Shown piece by piece: positions 37,401-48,900 of a stretch of 64,000 bases of DNA. This DNA is from Echinarachnius parma (taxonomy: Eukaryota; Echinodermata; Echinoidea; Clypeasteroida; Echinarachniidae), in the NCBI GenBank assembly GCA_037951105.1, contig JBAMJV010009110.1, positions 1-64,000 of the forward strand. The letters are read 5' to 3'. The first letter of the stretch is position 1; every line of letters starts with the position of its first letter. The translations under genes and the position numbers were made by a program. The notes below the pieces were generated by a model. The model did no database searches. It was not told the DNA's origin and worked only from the letters and a program-made list of their open reading frames with translations.

Positions 37401-40400
37401 CTTGTGATCACGTTATCTCAAGAACCGCTTGACAGATTCTGCCCAAACCTGGTACATGTATGTATCTTGGGGAGCCAATGAACTGATTACATTTTGGGGT
37501 CATGAGGTCAAAGGTCAAAGGTCACATGGCTCATTATACATGCAAAATTAGCTTGTAATTGGAAATCTCAAGAACTGAATGTCAGATTTCAATCCAACTT
37601 GGTACCTGAATGTATCTTAGAGAGCATTTGTAGTCATTATATTTTGGGAATTTGGGGTCATGAGGTCAAAGGTCAAGGTCACAGGACTCATTTTGTAAAA
37701 TTATCTCAAGAATCAGTTGACAAATAACGTCAAACTTGGTAGGCCTACCTATAATTTGAATTTTGGAGAGCTAATAAACTAATAAAATGTTGGGTAATGA
37801 GAGCAAAGGTCAAGGTCACTTATATATAGCTCATAATTGTGATATGTCAAGATCTGATTGACAGTTTACCATCAAAATTGAGTTGACAGAATTAATTCTG
37901 TGTATGTTATAAATATATATTATATATATAAATCGCGCAATGATGGAGGCATCATTTTCGACTGCGCGCAGTCGAAGATCCACACATGTCAACAGTACTA
38001 TGGAAATTTTGGTATGCATGATATTAATCAATATCACATGGGATGCTGTAAAAGGTTGGCCACCAGAAATGGTTTCTAGGACCTTCTAGGAACACAACAT
38101 ATGTGGCCTACCCCGCCAATAAGCTACTGGAAGTCCACAGGGCTGGTTTTAAGAAAAACACCCCTAATTCAGCTAAATAGTGTGTATCAGCCTTAGGGGT
38201 CATGAAGACACAGTCACACATTTTTGCGCAATTACATCACAATGCATGGTGATACTAAGCTTGTTATTTCACGGAGGTCTTCCTTGGAGTCCTGGGCATC
38301 GTATGATACCAAGTTGAGCATATTGCATCTTCGGTTATTGTGTCACACGTCGTTACACCGTGATGTGTCATACACGGACGTGAACTTTCGTATACAGCGC
38401 TTATGTATAAAAGGCAACTGAATGCTTAAGAATGACAAATAAGCTATATTAAGATATTAACAATGTGTCTGAAGTTTTACAGTAAGGCAGTTATTTAGTT
38501 CTTAAAAGAGATACACCGTAAAGCTTACAACGCTTTACGGATATGAACAGAGTTGGCGTCATGTTAAAGGTTGGTCCCTAGACTGGTTCATAGGACCTTC
38601 TACAACCTAGGTGTACAACCTTGCAGACTAGCAGCTGGAAGTCCACAGGGCACAGGAAGCGGACATTAACAAGTGTCCACACAAAAACATAATGCTGCAC
38701 CTCCATTTATCCAGCCCACACCATAAATCTGGTCAGAATAGTGTCATCAGGGATTAAGCATCGGTGGGATAAAGAGGTAGTCAAGGTCAAGGATAACAGA
38801 AAAACAGCAGTTGTGGTTGATGCAATGTGCGACATATGGCACGTCATTACATAGAGTTCAAATGGTACACAAATGGTACACAAATCAGCTGCTGAAAGAT
38901 GTTCCTTTCAGTAATGAGATCATACATTTGTTTTGACTGATACAGTGGGACCAGTCTGAAGTCTGCTGAGCAGGAACAGATGTATTCCCTATCCAAATCC
39001 AAATCCACAGTATCTGATCCAAATGAGTTTTCAGAGTATCAGCTAACAAAAACACACATTCTGAGCTTCCTCTGTGAATGGTGAATGGACAACTTGTACC
39101 TTCTCTATGCCAAACCCGTTTGTACCTTGGTGATGGATTTAAAGAAGGAACAAACAAGTGTTATACTCTCAGTGAGGTATGTTATGGAAGTTCTTGCCCT
39201 TGAATCTACGCAACAGGAGGCTGATACAAGGGTCATACTCCAAACACTATACAGTGTCCAAAATGACGGAGTCGTCAGAATAGTTTTTCATACCAATGTC
39301 ACTGACATCATAAACATATGTGTATATATCATAGTTGAATACATCTCACCGATCTCTCACAACTATTGTACATGTAGCAACTGCCTCCTACAGAGGATGT
39401 TTTTCCTGCACCTGAAATGTGCTGCTTATGCCATTGAAGAGAATGTGCACATTGTCAAGCCAAACATTCCTTCCGTTTGGTTTCCACTGCTACCGTGACC
39501 TTGACTACAGCTCTTTGTCCAATGACGAAATAACTTATATTCATGCTGGATAAACGGATGAGTGGAGGTGAAGCATATACTTCAACTCTGTGGAAATGGC
39601 TGCAGTGAGTGGTTTTGTGTAGACGCGTTTTAGTTTCCGCGTTATATGGACTTCCAGCAGCTAATCTGCGAAGTTGTCCACCTAGGTTGTGTTCCTAGAA
39701 GGTCCTAGAAGACAGAAGCCATTTCTGGGGCCAATCAATAACAACAATACTCCCTTTCAAACTTCACAATGTACTCTCTTAATTCCTAAGATTGAAAACT
39801 CAATCTATTAGATTGAATTTTCAATCTGCCACAGATTGCTGTCAGGGACGAATCTAACCAGATTGAAAGTCAATCTATCATTAGATTGAAAATTTTCAAT
39901 CTGCAATAGATTGAGATTTGAATCTATTAGATTGAGAATTTCAATCTATTGTCAATCTAAAATTAGATTGAAATCTTCCAATCTTTGGCAAAGATTGAGC
40001 TATTCAATCTAATAGATTGAAATCTAGATTGAATTATTAGATTGAAAATTAATTCTCAATCTTGTGTTGGATTGAGTTCTCCCACAAGCAGGGATGTACA
40101 TTCAAACACTATGGCCCGAATTCATGAAGGTTTAAATCCTCATTTACATAAGCCATGGTCTAAAATTAGCATAATTCATCGCAGATTTAAACCATGGGTT
40201 AAATTTAAACCTCCTTCATGAATTTGGCCCTATAACACATACAGAAACACATACATACATATGGACATGTGATACAACAGATGTGACACTAAATATCAAG
40301 CTAAAAATCATAATTTTGTATATTTTATTTAATTAAATGTTGAACTTGCAGGTCTTGCAACAGTCAGGAAGTGGTACAATATACATTTCTTAAGAATTAC

Positions 40401-43400
40401 AATTAAATCAGTTAAATTACCACAAAAAAAATGGAATCTGTTCTTTCTTCCCATTGATAAAGAAAAATCATAATTACCATTACCAATAAGAAATATACCA
40501 TCATCATTAATAATATTCACTTTCCAATAATAGTACACACAAACAGTACTTTTGAATATTACATAACAGGGAAATCATCAATATAAATGAAAATTCAGTG
40601 GAAATTCCATGGGAATTCATAATTTTGTAAAGCAAAAAATAGGTGTCTTTAATTGATTTCTAGTTTCTTCTCCAGAAAACGAAACAAAAATCCTCTTTGT
40701 AGTACTAAATTATAGGTTTTGACACTTTTATAATGCATATTTTGAACATCGTTGCAACGTTTTAACAGATATAATGTCCGTATTTGGCACATAGTATACT
40801 GTTGTTAAATGGCGGTGGAGGGTATAGCACGGAATATTACATCCCGAGGGATTTTAAAGGGAAAGGGAAGAGTAAATAAGTCCCGAGACCAAGTCAAAGG
40901 AACTTATTTTCTTCACGAAATAGCATTTGAAATCCCGAGGGTAGAAATATTCCGTGATTTTCCCCAACAACAAATTTAACAACTGTTTTATCATCTGACT
41001 TGACTTGCAGGGGTGTGATATACCCATGTGCTATCCAAAAATAGAACACGCAGCGGCATGTACTGTATTTACTAAGTCAGGTGATAATATATAATAGCTG
41101 TATTGATTTAATTACTGACACTCTTTAAGCATGGAATGCAGTCTAAAATTTATTCGAGATAATCAGAATAAATATAATAGATGTTATCATATTACAACAA
41201 TACAAAATTCCATTGAGTTGCACATAAAATTTAATATCGTATTTTCTATTCTCTATAATTATGTTTGGACTTGCTTTATTGCACTTGCAATAATAAAATA
41301 TATACATATTCAAATATCAATCTTTACACTGTTCCTGGATGGCACTTTATCTGTACAACACTGATTGTCAAAAGATTAGTTTTGGTTAGTAAATTAGTTA
41401 GTAAATGACGCAAACGGCTTCAAAAAGTAAAGCTCATTCTTCAGTTTCCAATGAGCTCTGTTTATTTCTCCTGAGTCCGTGCCTCTCTCCTCGAAGTACA
41501 CACGGACTCAGTGCTCAGTGTTGTGAAGTGCGCAAAAGCTTACCCAGTTAAAAATAGTCAACTGCGGTGAAGCATCCATGCGCTTGATGATCTTAAATTT
41601 ATATGGATTATATTAGCATATTTTCAGTTTCCAATTAGTTCTGTTTCTTCCTCTGAGTGTGAGGCCACCCCTCTTACCTAGTAGTACCATATTGTGGATG
41701 CATTTTGCTCAGTGTTGTGAAGTGCGCAAAAACTAGCCTAGTCCGAAATAGGGAACTGCAGTGCAGCATCCCCACGCATGATGATCTTAAATTTGCCACT
41801 AAGAAGATTGATAATGGTAATACATCTTGTCGTATTTTCTCTGGGCTACCATCTTTCAGTTTCCGATGAGTTCTGTTTCTTCCTCCGAGTCCGAGGCTGC
41901 TCCTCTCACCTCGGAGTACCAGCGATTGGTCAACAGTCTCATCTGTAAAAAAAAACATGACAACATGAAATCAAGATTATCAAAGACCCCATGAAGATAT
42001 TTTGGTACTAAAATATTTGCTTCACACACATCAAAGTGCTCAATGCGATTTGTCAACTGTCTCATCTGCACTCTCCCGGCACTGATTTCGTTTATAACAA
42101 CAAAACATTGACAAAATCAAGGTTAATAAGGTCAATGAAGACGTTGTGTGGAGATTTACTTCACATACACCAAAAAGTCAATTTACGATTGCTAAATTGT
42201 CTAATCTGCACACTCCCTGCACTGATTTCCTGTAGAACAAGAAAAACCATAAAAATCAAAAATACAAATAATATACATAATTACCCTTAAAATGTCAGTC
42301 ATGTTTCCCATATTTATGCGACAGTGGTGTAACTTTAAAGTAAGGAAAGTCCCCATACCTTACCCCCCCCCCCCCCCCCCATCTACAAACAAATTTAAGT
42401 TTGATTATTTTCCCCTTACCTTATTTGTGAGTCGTCTGGTGAAGAATGGTGTGAGGTATTTAGTGTCCCACCTAACGAAGCCCTTCAGCCCCGGCCTCAC
42501 ATAGTTGACTTCATACTCCCCCTCTGTCAGTTCAGACAGATGCTCCGTATTTAGGGCACTTCCCTGTAATAAACAAAACAAAAATAGATTTACATAAATG
42601 ACCTGACACTTATTCTCCATCAGTTGAGACAAGTTGCTCAGTATTAAGGGCACTAACTAGAGATGGATACAAACAAATCAATCTAATTTGGAACCAACTG
42701 AGATTGAATTTCAGGTACTTTGTGTCCCACCTAAACATAGACAATTACAAATTATCTGGTGGTGAAAGTCGTTTTCATTGCTTCATGCACTAACATTCCG
42801 GCGGATAGAACAACGTACATCGCCTGACAAGGAATGGACAAGAAACGCATACCAACGGAGACAAATGAATTGGAAATGTTGCTCTCCGTCAGGCATCCGT
42901 TTACGCTATCCAGTGATATGTGACCGGGCCTTAAAGAGGACCCACTCATTATTCAACGATTTTGATCAGTATGTTCTACTGACGACGATCAGATCATAGT
43001 GATCAAGACAATGAGCAAAGTCCACCTTCAAAAAGATAATCATTCATTATTGATCTATTATCACCAATTATTATTTTTATTACTATCTATCCAGCTAATC
43101 AGTTTGCACATGATAAAGGGTTTACTGGTACCAATCAAATCTAACACCTTTTTTTACAGAACAAAACTATTTCTTAGAAAAGTAAAAGTAATTGCAACTT
43201 ACCATTTCCTGTCTTGCTCATTGTCACCTCCTTCTTAGGCTTACCCGTCTCAGCACCTACACTGGAGACAAAAGGCAGAATAATAAATAATAAAATAATA
43301 CTGCCAGATTCGATAGTTCGCGGCTTCATTGACTGACATGTTATTACACTTGCCTTTATATTGGACAAGCAGTTTTCAGCAGTTTTTTTACATTTAATAA

Positions 43401-45894
43401 AATAATACAACCAAACCAAAATCAAATTAAGTACAGAGAATTATGAATTTATCCTTACAAGTGGTTGAGAACCAAGCCCATAGCAGATCTAAAAAGTTAG
43501 TCAAAAAGTTAAGGTCTTTCCCATGTAGCACGATTCCACAAAACTGGTTGAACGTTTTTATAGCAATGAAAGCTACAGAAGGAGGAAGCTCAAACATTTA
43601 TCTTCCTTCTCAATTCTATGAATGTCAAGTACCTGGCTGGAAGGCAGGAAGGATCATAGCTTATGATCTCTGGGATGGCACCCCGCTGGCTTTAGACCCA
43701 CAGGCTCCCGATCATCAGAGCCACAATGACTATTTATGTCACTCTTCTTTTCACTCGTTACACAAATGTATACAATGTTTCACATCAAATCACTGAAATA
43801 CAGAAAAGGTACCTGGACACTGATCTGTTTTTCAAAGTTCATCAATGATTTTCCAGTAAAACCAATCGTTTGTAAATTAATCCTCATAAAATTACAGACC
43901 TTTATTTCCTTATTCTTTTCCAGAAACCTAAACATTATTTGTTTTAAAATATGAATGTAATATAATTACCTTTAATAGTGGTAATGTTGAGCCACCAAGA
44001 CCAACCAAAGTGAACAGATGACTAGTGTTGTCATCACCAGAAACGTGCCTTGTATCATTAGCATTTTGCCAAACTCTAAGTGCATACTTAGAGCGTACGC
44101 AATAGCTCCTCGCAAACCTGTCAACAGAAAAATATAGAAATCTTTCATTATTTTTTCTAATGATACAATTATTTACTGAGGACTTTTTAAGACTGAAATG
44201 TACTTACATAAAGATATCAATCAAAATTATATTGTACTTTTGACTTTTACTTTAATTCCACCATGTCATTTCCTTACTCATTTGAAAATATTTTGGGCCT
44301 TTCATTGTTAAATAATTGAAAATCAGATTGAATCTCTTTGTAAACAATTGGAAGGAACAATTATACATTTGCTATCCATCTGGAACTAGAAGGTGAGTGT
44401 CAGACATTATACTTTGTTCAGGCTAATGCAAAATTGTATAAATTAAAAGGAAGAAGAGGATTTGTACATTACAAAATTAATGTGAATGGTAAGGCATACA
44501 ATTACAAATGCACATACCGTGGGTGCTAGAGAATCCGGCCAGTCACACACAGCACAGATTAGCACAGTGCGTCATTGACTTTGTACACGCACCGTGCGCG
44601 GTGGCCGGATTCTCCTGCACTGCGATAAATTTAACCTTTGTGCATAAAATCGAGCCGTGTGTAAGTTTCTACCAAAATGAACTACTGAGCGTAGATTTAC
44701 AAAAGCGAGAATAAAGATTATACAAATTGAAATCTCACATTATCGTGAACATAATAACAAATAACAAATTTGGAGTTTAAAGACTGACTTTCAAGCGATT
44801 TTCTGGATAACCAGGACAGTACAGAACAGCAAGATACATGTATTTTATTTTTAAGAGCAATATGCAGATAAATCGTTTGGTAAGTATAAGTTTCGAGTCG
44901 CATGTTCAGTGAATTCTCGGCAAATCTAATTTCAAAGGCAGCCCTGTCCATTTTTTGGCCGGATTCTCCCCCTGGCCGGGTTCTCTAGCCACTACGGTAC
45001 CTGGCGTAAACCGGGGTGACTAAGTTTGGCCGATGCTGATGGGGCGACTTTTCAAAAAGTGTCCAACTTAACTTTCATTCATATTATTATTAATCATTAA
45101 ATCAACTCTTCAGTCATGCACACACACACTGTCACAGACATTGTCACCGACTACAACAGTCAACTCATTCATATTAATTATCAGATCTAAATAGTATAAA
45201 ATCAACTCTTCAGTCACACACACTGACATATTCTCTATAGAACGTTAGCGCGGATGCCAATCGTATCCGATTTCGGATACGCCGTATCAGATTTGTGCCG
45301 ATATTTTATAACCAATTGGCAAGCATTACTTCCATTAAAAGTTCGGACTAATGTATATTTACATATGTATAAAATACTCACCTTCAGACATCTGAAGGGT
45401 ACCGTCACTGCTAGCCAGTCCAGTCGGGAATTCCCACTCTAACACGGCTTTGCGATCCGTCGTCGCCATATCTGTCGTTGTCGCGCGCGTCGAATCAAAA
45501 TCTTCGAAATCGAGTCGATTCGATATAATTATGCGAATTCTAAGTCACGTGATAATGTTCTGAAGTTTGATTGGTTTACGTTTTCAATAGATTGAAACTT
45601 TGTTCAATCTATTACAGATTGAGAAAACCCGTCGATCTAAAAGTCGTTTTTCTATCGTTTTTCGATCTATCCTCAATCTATTAGATTGAAAAATATTTCA
45701 ATCGCTTGATAGATCGACATTTTCAATCTTAGGAATTAAGAGAGTAACTCTTTTAAGAATTAGTAAGGGACTCTCTTTTAAACTTGTCATGTATTAAGCC
45801 TTCAGACACACCTTGTCCATTTTGTGTGGGTAATCCTCGATAATGGTTATGTCCATAAATCAATGAGCTAGGGTTGGTCCCGTGCCACCCCCCC

Positions 45895-45925
<31 letters not shown>

Positions 45926-48900
45926 ACACACACACACCTTCTCCTGTATCAAATTTAAGGGGTGAAATATTAATACATTATATTTCGGATGGATTTCGTA
46001 TCATTTTATCGCAATTAAACACATTATAAATCAATCATGACATAACAACTCAAATGTATTTCTTTGTTTTGTATTGCTTATGTTTTGTATTGTTTATTAA
46101 TTTAAATAGTTGGTGTCATTGTATAATAATCTTCATAGTCATTTCAAATGCAAACCAAGTTTGTAAAGATCTTAATATAGCTTATTTGTCATTATTAAGC
46201 ATTTAGTTGCCTTTTATACATATTGCGATGTATACAAAATTTCACATCCGTGTATGACACATCACTGTGTAACGGCGTGTGACACAATAACCGAAGATGC
46301 AATATGCTCAACTTGGTATCATATGATGCGCAGGACTCCAAGGAAGACCTCCTTGAAACAACAAGCTTGTATCGCCATGCGTTATGGTGTAATTGCGCAA
46401 AATGTGTGACTGTGTCTTCAAGAACCCTAAGGCTGATACACACTATTTAGCTGCATTAGGGGTGTTTTTCTTAAAACCCGTCCTGTGGACTTCCAGTAGC
46501 TTATTGGCGGGGTAGGCCACATAGGTTGTGTTCCTAGAAGGTCCTAGAAACCATTTCTGGTGGCCAACCTTTTACAGCAGCCCATGTCTGAAATCCTTAA
46601 AAAATGGTGGTTTGCCCCCTGGGTACTTCCAACTTCAGAAGGGAAGTCATCTAGAACAAAGATTAATTCAGATGATTCAAGGTGGACAGGGGAGGTCTAT
46701 CATAATGTGGAGCCCCCACAGAATAACCCCCCCCCCTATTTTTTGTGTATTAATGACTTGCATGTAAGAATGACACTAGTATTTTTAGCCCCATAGTCCC
46801 TCATGTTATTTAGTTAATTATTATGTAGGACTGTTACTCCCCCCTGCGAGAGTGGCTTCACCATAGCTGGGTAACGTATATACCTGGTGGCCCCTCACAT
46901 TGAATTTGCCACGCATCTAAAGCCTAGTGCCCACTATGCGATCTGCGCTTGCGATCTAGCCCGAGTTGCTAGCGATCTCGGTTCGGTGTGAATCGCACCA
47001 GTTCGCCGCGAGTCAACCCGATCTCATTGCGTACGCGATCTTTTCGGTGCCCACTATGCGATCTCACGGCGACTTCCCCTGAGAAATGCATTGTCCCTAT
47101 TCCCACGCATGCGTGCATGGTTGAGGATTACAGCCAGGTATTGTTCGCTCTTGCTTGTCTTGACATCATAATCCGCTTTGCGAGTTTTTTTAATAAACCC
47201 AGTGCCCACTTTGCAATCTGCGCCTAGCGATCTAGAGCGATCTTGCCCGAATAGGAGCGATCCCCTGAGATCTGTGGTTAAGTCGCAAAGTCGCACCAAT
47301 GGCCGCACCAGATCGCTGTAACTCGCGTCCGCAAGGGTGGTGTCGGTTGCGGTCGCCAGGTTTTGGACATGTTCAAAAATTTCATTCTCGATCGCATGTC
47401 GGGCGGGATCGCACAAATGGCAAGCCGTTTGAACAATTATTCATATTTCCTGATAACAAGAATTCAATAATTGAAATCAAGAATTCTATTATTATATAAC
47501 AATAATTAAATTGTTGATATCAAGAAATGAATTCATGATATCCAGAATTCAATTTCTTGATACACTGTATCAAGAATTGAATTCTTGAAATCAAGAATTA
47601 CCATGGCATTGGTTAACAACAGAAAATGATTTCTTTATATCAAGAATTCGTTGTTCAGTTATGCAAAACTGCTTTACAAAGGCGCCCTGCAAGAATCAAG
47701 AATTCTTTTCTTGATATCAAGAAATTAATTCTTAAAGGGGTAGTACAGTTTTGGTAAGGCTGAACTTTAGTAACCAAACCTGGACAGTAACATTATAAAC
47801 TAATAGTTATAACTCCACCATGCTCGAAAGGTATACAAAATTACAAACGACTAAGTAAAAAGCCCGTTATCATTAAAAAAGAGCCATTAAAACACAAGAG
47901 GGCGCTTTCTAAAAAGGCACTGGTTTCAACCATTTTCCATACAAAATTATGCATGTGATGTTTTAATGAAATATTGATTAAATAGAGAGATCATCAACAA
48001 CTATTTAAAAAACACTTTTGACAATTTTTGAAATAGTGCAAGCATTTTTTTATTTTTTTGAAAAAATCATCTAATTATTTGGGCCCCAAATAATTATAAG
48101 ATCAGATATATTTATTGATATTTCAGCCATTTCTGGGTCGATTTTGACCAAATAAAGTTTATTCTGCCATTAAAATTGCATCTTCTCTCAAATTCAACAC
48201 TCATTTTTCATTACCTCACAAAAAAAATTGTGATGTGCAGCGCCCTCTCTACCAAAACTAAACTACCCCTTTAGTATCAAGAAATTAATTCTTGATATCA
48301 AGAAATGATTTTTTGTTGTTAAGCAATGGTAATTCTTGATATCAAGAAAAGGAAATAAATGTTAAAACGGCTAGCCATCACTGGCCATGCGCACACATTC
48401 AACAAATTTAACAAATTTCAAGTCAAACAAGCGTGAATAATTGGCTATTGTATTCATGGACAATGCGTGGAAATGGGGTCAAGGCATGACCCCGAAGAAG
48501 TCACACTGAAAAGATCCGGTGCACAATGGAATCGGGCTGACTCACTGCGAACTGATGTAATTCCAAGGTCGCTAGCCCATGCCCACTGTGCGATCTTGCC
48601 CGAAATAGGAGCGATCCCCTGAGATCTGTGGTTAAATCGCAAAGAGGGCACCAATGGCCGCACCAGATCGCCGCGAATGCGATCGAGACCGATCTGGTCG
48701 CCAGATTGTTGAACATGTCAAAACCCCGGCGACCGCAACCGACACCACCCTTGCGGACGCGAGTTACAGCGATCTGGTGCGGCCACTGGTGCCCACTTTG
48801 CGACTTAACCACAGATCTCAGGGGATCGCTCCTATTCGGGCTAGATCGCTAAGCCCAGATCGCATAGTGGGCATCGGGCTTAAGTCACAACTTATCTTTC

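Larger units (their letters stand above)
39774..45744. mobile_element. 6-kb TA-type element carrying NHE8 exons
   Basis: Inverted ends CTCTCTTAATTCCTAAGATT followed by GAAAA, flanked by TA at 39772-39773 and 45745-45746. Both subterminal regions (39790-40080, 45590-45735) are arrays of the palindromic word CAATCTATTAGATTGA. The interior holds minus-strand exons of SLC9A8, a small TA-type MITE (44517-44997) and two foldback MITEs, and no transposase. It looks like a transposon that captured host gene sequence with its introns. Confidence 0.72.
38036..46587. mobile_element. 8.5-kb transposon with about 400-bp terminal inverted repeats
   Basis: Left arm 38036-38455 and right arm 46165-46587 are inverted copies over about 400 bp (ACATGGG, TGCTGTAAAAGGTTGGCCAC, CTAGGACCTTCTAGGAACAC, GGAAGTCCACAGG, CGAAGATGCAATATG). 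Between them lie a smaller same-family element, a transposon-type reading frame at 39085-39498, and a 6-kb element with NHE8 exons. No clear target duplication at the outer ends. The whole lies in intron 5 of the ROCO gene. Confidence 0.78.
46921..48880. mobile_element. Harbinger-like element (TAA target), doubly nested
   Basis: Inverted ends AGCCTAGTGCCCACTATGCG and AGCCCGATGCCCACTATGCG; TAA at 46918-46920 and 48881-48883. The uninterrupted sequence with a single TAA is present at 51275-51277. The 3-bp TWA duplication is typical of PIF/Harbinger. The element's own sequence is full of GCGATC words and internal inverted copies (GCGATCCCCTGAGATCTGTG at about 47255, 48608 and, inverted, 48812). 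No transposase. Confidence 0.78.

Noticed and set aside
43443..43796. 117-codon + strand frame inside the 6-kb element
   Set aside because: Not recognised, opposite to the NHE8 exons, no splice sites or start context; recorded only as unassigned.
44508..44714. 68-codon + strand frame
   Set aside because: Starts inside a TA-type MITE terminal repeat and follows its inverted repeats.
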